Assembly (NCBI RefSeq): GCF_007896845.1
Contig: NZ_VOHS01000003.1
Coordinates: forward strand, 124,001-188,000
Length of the DNA: 64,000 nucleotides
Direction of reading: 5' to 3'
Source: Chitinophaga pinensis
Lineage (GTDB): Bacteria; Bacteroidota; Bacteroidia; Chitinophagales; Chitinophagaceae
A model generated the notes under the pieces. That model saw nothing but the letters and a program-made list of their open reading frames with translations, was not told the DNA's origin and ran no database searches. Positions within the stretch are counted from its first letter, which is position 1; each line of letters begins with the position of its first letter. Made by a program: the position numbers and the translations under genes. Below, piece by piece: positions 44,361-54,336 of this stretch.

Positions 44361-45809
44361 ATGAAAACAGCCAACATGAACCGGAAAAATAAGATATGGA
44401 TATGGCTACTGGTGGGTGTTACCTGTACCAGCATGTTTTCCTGCAGTAAGGACCTTCAGCAGGATCCTGAGCAGGCTATCCCTTCCGACGATGTATTTAC
44501 GTCAGGAGCTACCTCTTTAAGCGCATTATACGGCGTATACAGCCGCTCTCAACGTCCGGAGGTATTCGGGGCTCAACCGCAGATTATAGCTGATTATATG
44601 GCAGATAATGCCAATTATTATGGATCAGTTGCAGGCCTCAGTGAAATCAATACTTTTACCGCTACACCAGCAAGCTCCATTGTAAGTGAAATGTGGCGTA
44701 TACATTATGACGCGATAATGGGGGCGAATATGGTTGTGGAGAAAGTACCATTGGTGCAGGACCCGACATTTTCAGCAACAGACCGTAAGATGTATGTGGC
44801 AGAAGGAAAATTCATGAGATCCATCCTGTATTTCCAGCTGCTTAACCTCTTCTCCCAGCCTTATCAGGTAGATAAAGGTGCACGTCCCGGTATCCCGATT
44901 GTTACCGCTGCTTTTGATGGTAACATTACTTACCCTGAAAGAGGAACAGTAAATGCCGCACATGCTCAGATAGAAAAAGATCTGCTGGACGCTATCCCTG
45001 ATCTCTCCGCAACTTTTAGTGATGCGGCGTTGGCCAGAGGCAGAGCTACAAAAGGAGCTGCATTTGCATTGTTGTCCAGATTATATCTCTATCGTGAGCA
45101 GTGGGATAAAGCAGCGCAATATGCAGACAGCGTTCTGGAATCACCTTACTACAAATTAGCAGGTGACTATAGCTTCTATGATGGTAATACCATGGAAGAT
45201 GTATTTTCCATTCAGAATACAGATACAGATCCACCGGGTGGCGGTCTTGGTTGGGCGTATTACTATCGCCCTACAGCAAGTACGTCAGCATCAGGTGCCT
45301 GTCCGTTTACAGCGTCACTGATCACAGCATTTTCGGAAGAGGCAAACGATAAACGTTTTCTTGCAAGTGATGAAGGAAATGCCGGAAACAATGAGAAAAG
45401 ACGATTTACTTTGAAGTTCCCTAACATTGGCACTTTCAAAGACAACGCTCCCCTCATCAGAGTCACCGAAATGTACCTCAACAGAGCCGAAGCACTGGTA
45501 TCACAAAATGGTATTAATCAGGAATCTATCGAACTGATGAATGCATTAAGAAGACGCGCAGGACTCACAGAATGGGATATCAATACTTTCGCTACCACAG
45601 ATGCGTTTATTACAGCCATCCTGAACGAAAGAAGAAAAGAACTTTGTTTTGAAGGACATCGCAGAATGGATATCCTCAGAAGAGGTCTCGCACTACGTGA
45701 TAATGACCCTGAGAAGAAAGCAGGTGCAGATAAAGTAATACTGCCTGTTCCTCAACGTGAGATCGATGTTAGTCCGGCCTTAAAAGGACAACAGAATCCG
45801 GGTTACTAA
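44361..45809 (+). CDS. SusD/RagB-family lipoprotein (no. 2)
   Basis: Partner of SusC no. 2. The 482-residue product has a lipoprotein signal (MFSC, Cys28), then LQQDPEQAIPSDDVFTSGATSL-type sequence, the usual SusD opening. TPR-like helices include KMYVAEGKFMRSILYFQLLN and GAAFALLSRLYLYREQWDKAAQYAD; the C-terminal RagB region has RVTEMYLNRAEALVSQNG, NERRKELCFEGHRRMDILRRGL and the closing PVPQREIDVSPALKGQQNPGY, diagnostic of SusD/RagB. It may start at Met1 or Met6. It belongs to a different SusD branch from no. 1 and resembles no. 3. A perfect terminator follows. Confidence 0.94.
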   Translation: MKTANMNRKNKIWIWLLVGVTCTSMFSCSKDLQQDPEQAIPSDDVFTSGATSLSALYGVYSRSQRPEVFGAQPQIIADYMADNANYYGSVAGLSEINTFTATPASSIVSEMWRIHYDAIMGANMVVEKVPLVQDPTFSATDRKMYVAEGKFMRSILYFQLLNLFSQPYQVDKGARPGIPIVTAAFDGNITYPERGTVNAAHAQIEKDLLDAIPDLSATFSDAALARGRATKGAAFALLSRLYLYREQWDKAAQYADSVLESPYYKLAGDYSFYDGNTMEDVFSIQNTDTDPPGGGLGWAYYYRPTASTSASGACPFTASLITAFSEEANDKRFLASDEGNAGNNEKRRFTLKFPNIGTFKDNAPLIRVTEMYLNRAEALVSQNGINQESIELMNALRRRAGLTEWDINTFATTDAFITAILNERRKELCFEGHRRMDILRRGLALRDNDPEKKAGADKVILPVPQREIDVSPALKGQQNPGY

Positions 45810-45832
45810 ACTGATTTTATATACCTGAAAGG

Positions 45833-45872
45833 AAAGCATTAAATGTGAATAAAAACATTTAATGCTTTTTTT
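45833..45872 (+). terminator. Terminator of SusC/SusD pair 2
   Basis: AAAGCATTAAATGT / ACATTTAATGCTTT is a perfect 14-bp stem with an 8-nt A/T-rich loop and a T tail. Confidence 0.85.
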
Positions 45873-45989
45873 ATGCGATGATGTAACATGCGGAACTTGT
45901 CGTAACTTCACCGCAACAGAATACTTAAATACGTTAGCCCATAACCCTTAAGTTTCCCTAATCCTATTTTTTAGTTTTTAACCCTTTTT

Positions 45990-48161
45990 ATGAAGAGAAG
46001 TGTGTTTAACCCGACGGTTATTTTCTCCATTTTTATTTTATTGTTGTCATGGGGCTGTAAGAGAAATCTTTCACCAGAGGCAGAGGTAAAACCAGTTCCT
46101 AAACAGATCAGTACCGGTACTAAAACCAACCCATTCTCCTTACGCAACATTATCCGGGCACAGGATACAATTGCTGCCCGGTCAGGTACATCAGCCAGAA
46201 TGGCTGTGCAGGCGGTATCTTCTTACCCTACCTACGTTTATTTCAAATTGAACCCCGCAAATTTCAGTAGCGGTCAGTTTAAATATCTGGAGGGTGACAC
46301 CACTTGTATGCTGCTGGACTTCCCTTTTGGTGACGGTGCAGTGTATGATAATGAAGGAATAGATGCTGCTGCTATAGAAGCATTGAAAGACGGCTTCCTT
46401 TACGGTATGGCGCCCATAGAAGATACCGTCTTGACAAAACTGCAGGCAATGTCTAATCTGGGCTTTACAAGGCTGGATACGATCGTATTGCCGCCTGATT
46501 CCAGCACCACCTTACAACAGGTAGCGTTACAACAGGCCGGATTTGATGCCAGATTGTTAGGATTCTGCCCCGGTAAAAAGCCCCGTGGTTATGTCCGTTA
46601 TATGGATAACATGCTTGGACGCGAAGAGCCGGTACGCGGCATGAAAGTATGGGCGATATCATTTGGTATACCCGTATCTGCATACACCGATGCTAACGGT
46701 TTTTATCAGATCAATCGCTCTTTTGTGCTGGGAAGTATTATGGGTACGGAAGCGAGGAATTCCCGCGTGAACGTCCGCCCTATCGCTACGCAGGGCACAT
46801 GGCTGGGCAACTGGTTGCGTATCCTTACGCAATTTGTAACTGGCTCTAACAACATTTATGGCTGGGTGTCCGCCTGTGATATGGGAAGTGGAAAAGATTT
46901 CGTTTTCCGAGATCATTCACAACAAAAATTCTGGGGCCAGATCCTGAACGCGTACTATTTCAGCGACATTTATTTTAAACAGGAGGGCATCAACCCTGCG
47001 CCGGATAAAATGGTTGTTTATGCGCACTGGGATAATACCGATAGTGACTTTGGAAATGCCAGTACGCCAATGCTGGGACATATCAACTTTGCCGGTGTGT
47101 TTGTTGAATCTTACCTGAATAAACTGTTCGGCGCAAATGTGAATCTCAGCACCTCCGCTCCCGGTTTATTCAATGTATTGACAAGTGCCCTCCCCGACAT
47201 GACAATAAAGGTGTCAGCTACGCATACGCCTTCATATTATGAAACAAGGCTGACGCAGACCGTATTCCATGAATTGGGGCATGCCTCTTTCTCGCGACAG
47301 GTAAGTAATACATGGTACACTGAAATGATGCTGATAACGATGAATCTGACAGAAGCAACCGGAAATCCATATGGTAAAGGCGACTATGAAGTCGGCACTA
47401 ACTATATCGGTATGTCAGAATCATGGGCCGAGTTTATCGGACATAATTTTGCTCTTCGCAGATATCCTTCCGGTAGTACAAGAAGGACAAATACAGAAAA
47501 AGGTAGTGGCTTCGCTTTGATGTCAGATCTGATAGAATCAGAAGAATACTTTTTCGCATATAAGTGGATGCCTTATGGCATGTACCACGACCTGATGGAT
47601 GGCTTCAATCCGCTTGCTGATGAAGCTTTTGATGTAGCGTCAGGCACTACCATCAAACAGATGTACAACGCCTTCCAGCCAAATATCAACAGCTGGTGTC
47701 CATATTTTAATTTATTCACAAAGAATAATGCGATTCCCGGTGCATGGTCCGTATTTCAGCATTATGTTTCTCCATGGAATTGTGGCACCTTATACGGAAA
47801 TCAGGCAATTAATCAGTCATACACGAAAAACGATTGTCAGGGACCGGGTGTAGGATCTGTCGTACAGGTACAGGTAGCAAAAGACAAATTCTTCTCTCCT
47901 GTATCAGTACCTGATGCCAATTTACAGGCACAGAAATATGCTCAGTTACTGGCCAACCAGAATGGTACCTGTCTGTGTACCAACTGTACCGGCAACAACA
48001 AAAAATGTATCAATGGTGTCTGTGAAACAGGTGTGAAAGAATACTATAAATCCGAGCCACTGAGAGATGGTACAAATGCCTGTTACTTTCAATGGAGGTT
48101 CAGCGATGGTACCACACAAACAGGTGGCATAGACAGAAAATCTACTCCCTGTATTGATTGA
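45990..48161 (+). CDS. Zincin-type lipoprotein with C-terminal DUF5977-like domain
   Basis: A 723-residue lipoprotein (signal to about 22, LSWGC, Cys23). Residues 200-255 look like a carboxypeptidase-regulatory or Ig-like insert (VRGMKVWAISFGIPVSAYTD). A metallopeptidase-like core carries HELGH at 427-431 and, 46 residues later, ESWAEFIGH (Glu477, Glu481), a plausible third zinc ligand. After about 600 a Cys-rich tail contains the pattern K-N-D-C...FFSPVSVPDANLQAQKYAQ..ANQNGTC, matching DUF5977, then CTNCTGNNKKC. The zincin assignment is from motif only; activity and substrate are unknown. It sits alone between SusC/D pairs 2 and 3 with terminators on both sides. Confidence 0.72.
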   Translation: MKRSVFNPTVIFSIFILLLSWGCKRNLSPEAEVKPVPKQISTGTKTNPFSLRNIIRAQDTIAARSGTSARMAVQAVSSYPTYVYFKLNPANFSSGQFKYLEGDTTCMLLDFPFGDGAVYDNEGIDAAAIEALKDGFLYGMAPIEDTVLTKLQAMSNLGFTRLDTIVLPPDSSTTLQQVALQQAGFDARLLGFCPGKKPRGYVRYMDNMLGREEPVRGMKVWAISFGIPVSAYTDANGFYQINRSFVLGSIMGTEARNSRVNVRPIATQGTWLGNWLRILTQFVTGSNNIYGWVSACDMGSGKDFVFRDHSQQKFWGQILNAYYFSDIYFKQEGINPAPDKMVVYAHWDNTDSDFGNASTPMLGHINFAGVFVESYLNKLFGANVNLSTSAPGLFNVLTSALPDMTIKVSATHTPSYYETRLTQTVFHELGHASFSRQVSNTWYTEMMLITMNLTEATGNPYGKGDYEVGTNYIGMSESWAEFIGHNFALRRYPSGSTRRTNTEKGSGFALMSDLIESEEYFFAYKWMPYGMYHDLMDGFNPLADEAFDVASGTTIKQMYNAFQPNINSWCPYFNLFTKNNAIPGAWSVFQHYVSPWNCGTLYGNQAINQSYTKNDCQGPGVGSVVQVQVAKDKFFSPVSVPDANLQAQKYAQLLANQNGTCLCTNCTGNNKKCINGVCETGVKEYYKSEPLRDGTNACYFQWRFSDGTTQTGGIDRKSTPCID

Positions 48162-48185
48162 TAAGTATTAAAAAGAGTTATGGGC

Positions 48186-48222
48186 AACAGCCGCATCATT
48201 TAACATGATGTGGCTGTTTTTA
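48186..48222 (+). terminator. Terminator of the zincin-type lipoprotein gene
   Basis: AACAGCCGCATCAT / ATGATGTGGCTGTT form a 14-bp stem (one G-U) with a 5-nt loop, followed by TTTATT. Confidence 0.82.
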
Positions 48223-48649
48223 TTGATAGCACATACTGATTACCCGGATAAAAGAAAATATGTTATCGCTATGAAAATCTACAAGATAAATTCCTCCGAA
48301 TTTCATATATTGCAGTAGACGACTTATTGTGAACATCGCTTAGCCAAAATCTAAAATCCGAATTTGAATTCCTTGGAGAGACCCGACCCACCAACATTTG
48401 CCGTTTAGAAAGGAATTACTAAAACGTACTATTGAACATCAAAAACTAACAACCTGGTTTACGCTGCTGCCTGACATTGGGGGCTGGATAATTGTTGCCT
48501 GAAATGTAGCATACATTGCCTTTTTCTTGTGTTGATCCGTCGGCAGTAAGCTTTACGTGCAAACATACCTGCACGTAACGGCTGTGGCATTTTATTACCC
48601 TAAACTTTAACTATGAAGTAAATATCCGGACGTTTATTATCAATCAAAA
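48223..48649 (+). promoter_or_regulatory. 427-nt leader of the third SusC gene
   Basis: No gene and no clear TAnnTTTG box. A perfect 9-bp inverted repeat TTACGTGCA / TGCACGTAA (48553-48561 with 48570-48578) lies about 72 nt before the start and could be an operator or an mRNA hairpin. Confidence 0.35.
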
Positions 48650-51600
48650 TTGCTTATGAAACACACTTTACTCCTATGGCTATTCGTGGCCATCAGCGGG
48701 ATGACCGCGTATGCCCAAACACGAACGATTAAAGGCAAAGTAACTGATTCAAAAGACGGCGCTCCCGTACCTTTTGCAACCGTCAGGATCCAGGGGACCA
48801 CAAAAGGAACTGCCACCGATCAGAGCGGAAATTTCAGCATCGATATTTCCGGCACACAGACACTTGTTATTTCAAGTGTTGGTTTCACTCCGCAATCTGT
48901 GAAGCCCGATAACAGTAATACGCTTAATGTATCACTGATAGCTGATAATACACTTACCGAGTACATTGCCACAGGGTATATAAATACCAATAGGGTGAAA
49001 AAGGTAAGTGCAGTCGCAGAGGTTACAGCAGAAAAACTGGCTAACACACCTCTGGTTGACATCAATCAGGCCCTGCAGGGACAAGCCGCCGGTGTATTTG
49101 TTGGGGGCGCTTCGGGGCAGCCGGGTGCCATACAAAACGTACGCATCCGCGGTGTTGGCTCCATCAGTGCCAGTGCTGCTCCCCTGTACGTAATCGACGG
49201 AATCATTGTAGATGGCCGTGATGTGAATAATAGCGGTAACCTTGCTCTGCAATCCAATGACCTCCTCGCTAACCTGAACCCTAACGATGTTGAAAGCATC
49301 AACATCCTGAAAGATGCAGCAGCAACAGCCATGTATGGTTCAAGAGGCGCCAACGGTGTGATCGTTATTAACACCAAAAAAGGAAAAGCCGGTGTGACCA
49401 CCTTCGGCGCCCGTGCACAATACGGCTCATCAAAACCTAGTTTCGGTAAATCCTCATTGCTGACGCCTGAACAGAGCTACGCATACAATCGCGACGTACT
49501 GGCATTAAATGATTTTACACCGGCTGAAATTGATGCAGAGTTTCCAGCATCATTACTGGCAACAGGTTTTAACTGGCGTGACGCAGGCTTCCGTACCGCT
49601 AAAATGCAGGACTATGGTATCTCTGCCTCCGGTGGTAACGAGAAAACGAAATTGTACATTTCTGCTGGTTATAATGATCAGGAAGGAACATTGATTAACT
49701 CTGGTCTGAAACGATATACTGTCATTTCAAATGTATCGCAGAAAGTAAACGACAGACTGGATATTGCCATGAACCTCAATCTTTCTCAGGGTGATGCCAG
49801 CAGCGCCATGGGTGGTAACTATTATGCAAGCCCCCTGCTGGGCGCATACTTTGTATCTCCCTTCCAGCGTCCCTATAAAGAAGATGGCTCCCTGTATACC
49901 GGCCTCGAATCTGATTTCAATGCCGCCAGCGGTGATAACTTTCTTTACTCCGTTTACAGAAATGATAAAAAGCTGTCCAACTTCCGCGGCCTCGGCGGCG
50001 CCACTGTCTCCTATCGCATATTCGATTGGCTGAAAATACAGGAACGGGTGAACCTCGATATGGTCAATACAGAAGCTAATCTGTTCTATGATCCCACTAC
50101 CGGTGATGGCTATAACGCCGCTGATCCTTTGAAAAGCGGCAGCGTATACAACCAGAATGTAAAGGTTTCTACAGTGACCAATCAGTTTTCATTGAGTGGT
50201 AATTTCAATATCGGAGAAGAACATCAGCTGGATTATCTCGCATTGACAGAATACAACCGCTTTAAATCAAGATCCTTCAGTGCAGAAGGTATTGGTATCA
50301 TCGGTAGTCAATTAAAAGTACTTGATATTACTGCTACACCTCAATCAGTAGGTGGTAACGCTACAGAATATACGTTCCTTTCTTATATGGGACAGTTGAA
50401 TTATTCCTTCAGACAAAAATATAACCTGAGCCTTGGTTTCAGAACAGATGGTTCTTCTCGTTTTGGTGTCAATACCCGCTACGGCACATTCTTCTCAGTA
50501 GGTGCCTCATGGCGCCTGATCGAAGAAGAATTCCTGAAATCACAGGACGTGTTTTCTGATATGAAATTACGCTTCAGTTACGGCCAGACAGGGAATGCTG
50601 ATTTCGGTACAATTGACAACTTCGTAGCCCGTGCATTGTATGATTATGGAACAGCCTACAACGGTGCACCGGGTAATGCACCGAATACAATCGGTAATGT
50701 CGATCTTACATGGGAGAAAAATAAATCCTTCAATATCGGTCTGGATCTGGCATTGCTGAAAGGCGCCATCACAGCAACGATAGATGTATATAAACGTAAA
50801 ACAGATGGTTTGCTGCTCAACACACCGGTATCATCTACCAGTGGTTTACCTCTCAGATGACTAACATCGGCTCATTGGAAAATAAAGGTATTGAAGCATT
50901 AATCTCTTCTAAAAATATTGATGATAAAGGTGGTTTCAGCTGGAGTACAGAACTCAATATCGGTATGAACAGAAATAAAATCACATCCCTGTTCATGGGC
51001 CGTGATGTAGCCGGATCAAACAGTACACAGTTACATAGAGTCGGACAACCTGTACAAAGCTGGTACCTGAATGAATGGGCAGGTGTAGATCCTGAAAATG
51101 GAGATCCGTTATGGTATACCGCCGACGGAAAAACAACTAATAATATCAACCTCGCAGAAAGAAGAATTGTAGGCAATAGTCAGCCTAAATTTACAGGTGG
51201 ACTTACCAATACTTTTCAATATAAAGGCATAGGCTTGTCTGTATTCTTCTATGCAGTAACAGGTAATAAGATCCTTAACAGAACAAGGATACTGGGAGAT
51301 GCTGACGGCGCCTATTTCGGATATGGATATGATAAACTGACAGCAGAGAATTACTGGCGCAAACCGGGTGATATTGCAGACAGACCAAAGCCTGTTCCGG
51401 GTGGAAATAAAAATGCCAACTCTGCCTTGTCAACACGCTATCTGGAAAATGGATCTTTCCTTCGTCTCAGAAATATCAACCTGAGTTATAGTCTGCCGGC
51501 AAAATGGGTCAGAGCAGCAAAATTCACCAGTGTAAAACTCTATGCACAGGCAGCCAATCTTGCTACATGGACCAGCTACACAGGATGGGATCCTGAGCAG

Positions 51601-51675
51601 GATATCAATGCAATGGAATTCTTCAGATATCCGCCTTCAAAGAGTATCACATTTGGAGCAAACATTAACTTCTAA
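48650..51675 (+). pseudogene. SusC/RagA-family TonB-dependent protein (no. 3), broken by a one-base frameshift
   Basis: Should encode a SusC transporter of about 1008 residues: signal peptide (to YAQ, about 24), regulatory-like domain (KGKVTDSKDGAPVPFATVRI, 28-105), plug with VINILKDAAATAMYGSRGANGV-type signature, then the barrel ending ITFGANINF. The first frame stops at 50858-50860 after ...STSGLPLR; the second frame resumes with QMTNIGSLENKGIE, and family members read STSGF-x-SQMTNIG. One T missing in GGTTTACC near 50845-50847 restores the frame. Start may be the ATG at 48650 or the one two codons on. SusD follows after 19 nt. Confidence 0.9.
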
Positions 51676-51694
51676 TTCTGCTAACTGATAAGCT

Positions 51695-53104
51695 ATGAAA
51701 CAATTATTCTTCCCGATATTAATGGCAGTGCTGCTTGTTATCAATCAGGGCTGTAAAAAGGAACTGGACCTTTATCCTGCAGATAAATTACCAACCGGAG
51801 ATGCACTGAAAACAATGCAAGGTGTCAATGCTGCTGTAAATGGTATGTATGAAGGATTAAAAGTAACAGAATACTATGGCAGAAACTATCTGGTAATACC
51901 AGAAATCGCTGCTGATAACGTATACCTCTCCTTCAATAACAGTAACCGTTTTCTCTCAAGCTGGCGTTTAAGCTGGCTGGTGGCCGATGTTGATGTAACG
52001 GGTGTCTGGAATAGAGTATATGCCGTTATTCTGCGTGCAAATAATATCATCAACAGTGTGCCTCTGTTGGAAGATGGAACAGCAGCAGAAAAAAACAACG
52101 CACTTGGTCAGGCGTTATTTGTAAGAGCACTTGGACATTTTGATCTGTTGCGGGTATTTTCAACGCCCTATGCTGTCGGAGGAGGTGCTACATTAGGTGT
52201 ACCATTGATCACAAAATTTGAAGTGGGTTCACCGAAAAGAAATACCGTTGATGAAGTCTATAAACAGATCATTGCTGACCTTACTGCTGCAAAAGATTTG
52301 CTCCCCAAAAACAGGAGTACAGTTTATAACGCGAACGCCTACGCCGCTGCTGCTTTGCTTGCAAGAGTACAACTGTATAAAGGAGATGATGCAGCTGCTA
52401 TCACTGCTGCTACTGAAGTGATCAATGCAGGCTATAGTATTACTCCTGCAAGTACTCTGGCCAACTTTTACAATACACCGGGTACTTCCGAAGATATCTT
52501 TACGGTAAGAGTGCTCAGCACCGAAACTTTAGGCTCCGATAACCTTGGCCGTATTTATCTGAAGCCCGGTTATGGAGATATAAGAGTATCTCCCGACCTG
52601 AAAAATGTATTGGAAGCAAACGATGCCAGAAATGTATTTGTATCTGAATTCAGTGGCAGCCCTTCTGAATTCCAGAATAATAAGTTCACCGGTCAGGATG
52701 GGATATCTGGTCTGTATAGTATCAAAGTGCTGCGCATTTCCGAGCTATACCTGATCCGTGCAGAAGCATATGCTAAGTCAGGTAATTATGCCTTAGCACT
52801 GGCAGATGTCAATGAAATCCGTGCACACCGTAATTTGCCGGCATTGGAAAATGTGCCTGATGCGAACGTACTGCCCGCCGTTTTGAAAGAGAAACGCGTG
52901 GAGTTTATGTTTGAAGGTCACCGTTACTTTGACCTCCTGCGTAATAAGCTGAGCATTGTTCGCACTACCTGTAACAATCCGGCGCAACTGAATACACCAA
53001 GATGTACCATTGAAGCAAATTCACCTACCGCGATATTCCCGATACCACAACGTGAGATTGATGTGAATTTGAATATCGAACAGAATCCCGGTTATAAAAA
53101 GTAG
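51695..53104 (+). CDS. SusD/RagB-family lipoprotein (no. 3)
   Basis: Partner of SusC no. 3. The 469-residue product has a lipoprotein-type signal (INQGC, Cys20), then the SusD opening KKELDLYPADKLPTGDALKT. Helical repeats include NNALGQALFVRALGHFDLLRVF and AAALLARVQLYKGDDAAAI; the C-terminal RagB part has VLRISELYLIRAEAYAKSGN, LKEKRVEFMFEGHRYFDLLR and FPIPQREIDVNLNIEQNPGY. All family hallmarks are intact. A bidirectional terminator follows, closing pair 3. Confidence 0.94.
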   Translation: MKQLFFPILMAVLLVINQGCKKELDLYPADKLPTGDALKTMQGVNAAVNGMYEGLKVTEYYGRNYLVIPEIAADNVYLSFNNSNRFLSSWRLSWLVADVDVTGVWNRVYAVILRANNIINSVPLLEDGTAAEKNNALGQALFVRALGHFDLLRVFSTPYAVGGGATLGVPLITKFEVGSPKRNTVDEVYKQIIADLTAAKDLLPKNRSTVYNANAYAAAALLARVQLYKGDDAAAITAATEVINAGYSITPASTLANFYNTPGTSEDIFTVRVLSTETLGSDNLGRIYLKPGYGDIRVSPDLKNVLEANDARNVFVSEFSGSPSEFQNNKFTGQDGISGLYSIKVLRISELYLIRAEAYAKSGNYALALADVNEIRAHRNLPALENVPDANVLPAVLKEKRVEFMFEGHRYFDLLRNKLSIVRTTCNNPAQLNTPRCTIEANSPTAIFPIPQREIDVNLNIEQNPGYKK

Positions 53105-53123
53105 TCGTGGTCAACCAGTAAAT

Positions 53124-53159
53124 AAAAAAAGCGTCTGCCGTATGGCGGACGCTTTTTAT
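53124..53159. terminator. Bidirectional terminator between SusD no. 3 and the TlpA-like gene
   Basis: AAAAAGCGTCTGCC / GGCGGACGCTTTTT form a 14-bp stem (one G-U) with a GTAT loop; A- and T-runs on the two sides suit both the + strand SusD and the minus-strand TlpA-like gene. Confidence 0.85.
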
Positions 53160-53175
53160 TGATCAGGAGTTGATA

Positions 53176-54321
53176 TTACTGTAATACTTCCTGCAGTTTT
53201 GACTCCAGCTCAGGGCCTCTGAGGCCGATTGCGAGGACTTTACCCTGCGGGTCGAGCAACATGTTGGAAGGGATGGAATTAATGCCGTATAAAGGTACTA
53301 CCTGCGAATCCCAGAACTTCAGATCGCTTACATGTGTCCATGTCAGACCGTCTGCCTGAATCGCTTCTTCCCATTTACCCTTTGTTTTGTCGAGTGATAC
53401 ACCCAACACGGTGAAGTTTTTACCTTTAAATTTATTGTAAGCCAATACAACGTTAGGGTTTTCCATACGGCATGGTTTACACCAGCTGGCCCAGAAATCA
53501 ACAAGTACGTATTTGCCTTTGAAAGAACTGAGACTAACAGGTTTTCCTGACGGATCAGGAAGTGTGAAATCCGGCGCTGCCTGCCCTACTTTTACAGTAG
53601 ACATGTTTGCTTCTTCTCCGGTTTCTTCTGCCTGTTGTGTGCCTTGTTTCAGTTTATTGGCAAAGCTTACGATCAGTGTATTCTCAGGAAAATGCTTTTT
53701 AATCTCTTCAACTGTTTTAGGATCTTCCAGCAGTACCTGCGGACCAGCAATGCTCATCGCAAATGCGGCAACAGCCGGAGACTTTGTTTCGGTAGCTGAT
53801 TTAATGAGGAACTTTTTGAAGTCTTCCTGTTTAGCCTGAAAAGCAGCCACTCTTGGTTGCAATAAGCTATCCGGTGTTTTCAGCTGATGCAGACTGTCAA
53901 GTGCATTCACTTCAGCAGAAAGTGCCTGATCTTTTGAACTGGCTTCGTTCAGCAGTTGCTGAATTTCTACAGTTGCTTCAGAGTTTTCGATCTTCAGCTG
54001 ATCCAGATGATTGAAGTCACCGGTGATACTCATTGTACCGGCATCCAGACCTAATGGAATCAGACGGTTTGTTTCTCCAAAACGGATACGGTATAATGCC
54101 TGCTCAGGCAACATGCCTTTCAGCGTGAATTTTCCGCTGGCGTCTTTGATAACCGCAGTATCCACCACTTTTACTTCTTCCGTAGTCAGCTCTTCCAGAT
54201 AAATGGTACCTAAAGGAGCATTGTCTATATGTGCGTTGATTGTAAAATCGCCTTTCTCTGTTTGTTGTGAACAGCTGGCCAGAAATAACCCGGTTGCTGC
54301 CCATAAAGCAAGTTTCTTCAT
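53176..54321 (-). CDS. TlpA-like thiol-disulfide oxidoreductase lipoprotein with DUF4369 domain
   Basis: A 381-residue lipoprotein (LASC, Cys17) in the periplasm. The N-terminal DUF4369 beta domain (about 23-115; FTINAHIDNAPLGTIYLEEL) is followed by a helical region (115-230) and a thioredoxin-fold TlpA/AhpC-TSA domain (about 245-381) with APDFTLPDPSGKPVSLSSFKGKY-like opening and the redox motif Cys281-Lys-Pro-Cys284. Such proteins reduce or exchange disulfides, for example in cytochrome c maturation, but the target is unknown. It lies 15 nt downstream of gatB on the minus strand and is probably co-transcribed with it. Confidence 0.9.
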   Translation of the reverse strand: MKKLALWAATGLFLASCSQQTEKGDFTINAHIDNAPLGTIYLEELTTEEVKVVDTAVIKDASGKFTLKGMLPEQALYRIRFGETNRLIPLGLDAGTMSITGDFNHLDQLKIENSEATVEIQQLLNEASSKDQALSAEVNALDSLHQLKTPDSLLQPRVAAFQAKQEDFKKFLIKSATETKSPAVAAFAMSIAGPQVLLEDPKTVEEIKKHFPENTLIVSFANKLKQGTQQAEETGEEANMSTVKVGQAAPDFTLPDPSGKPVSLSSFKGKYVLVDFWASWCKPCRMENPNVVLAYNKFKGKNFTVLGVSLDKTKGKWEEAIQADGLTWTHVSDLKFWDSQVVPLYGINSIPSNMLLDPQGKVLAIGLRGPELESKLQEVLQ

Positions 54322-54336
54322 ATTCTTCAGTTATAA

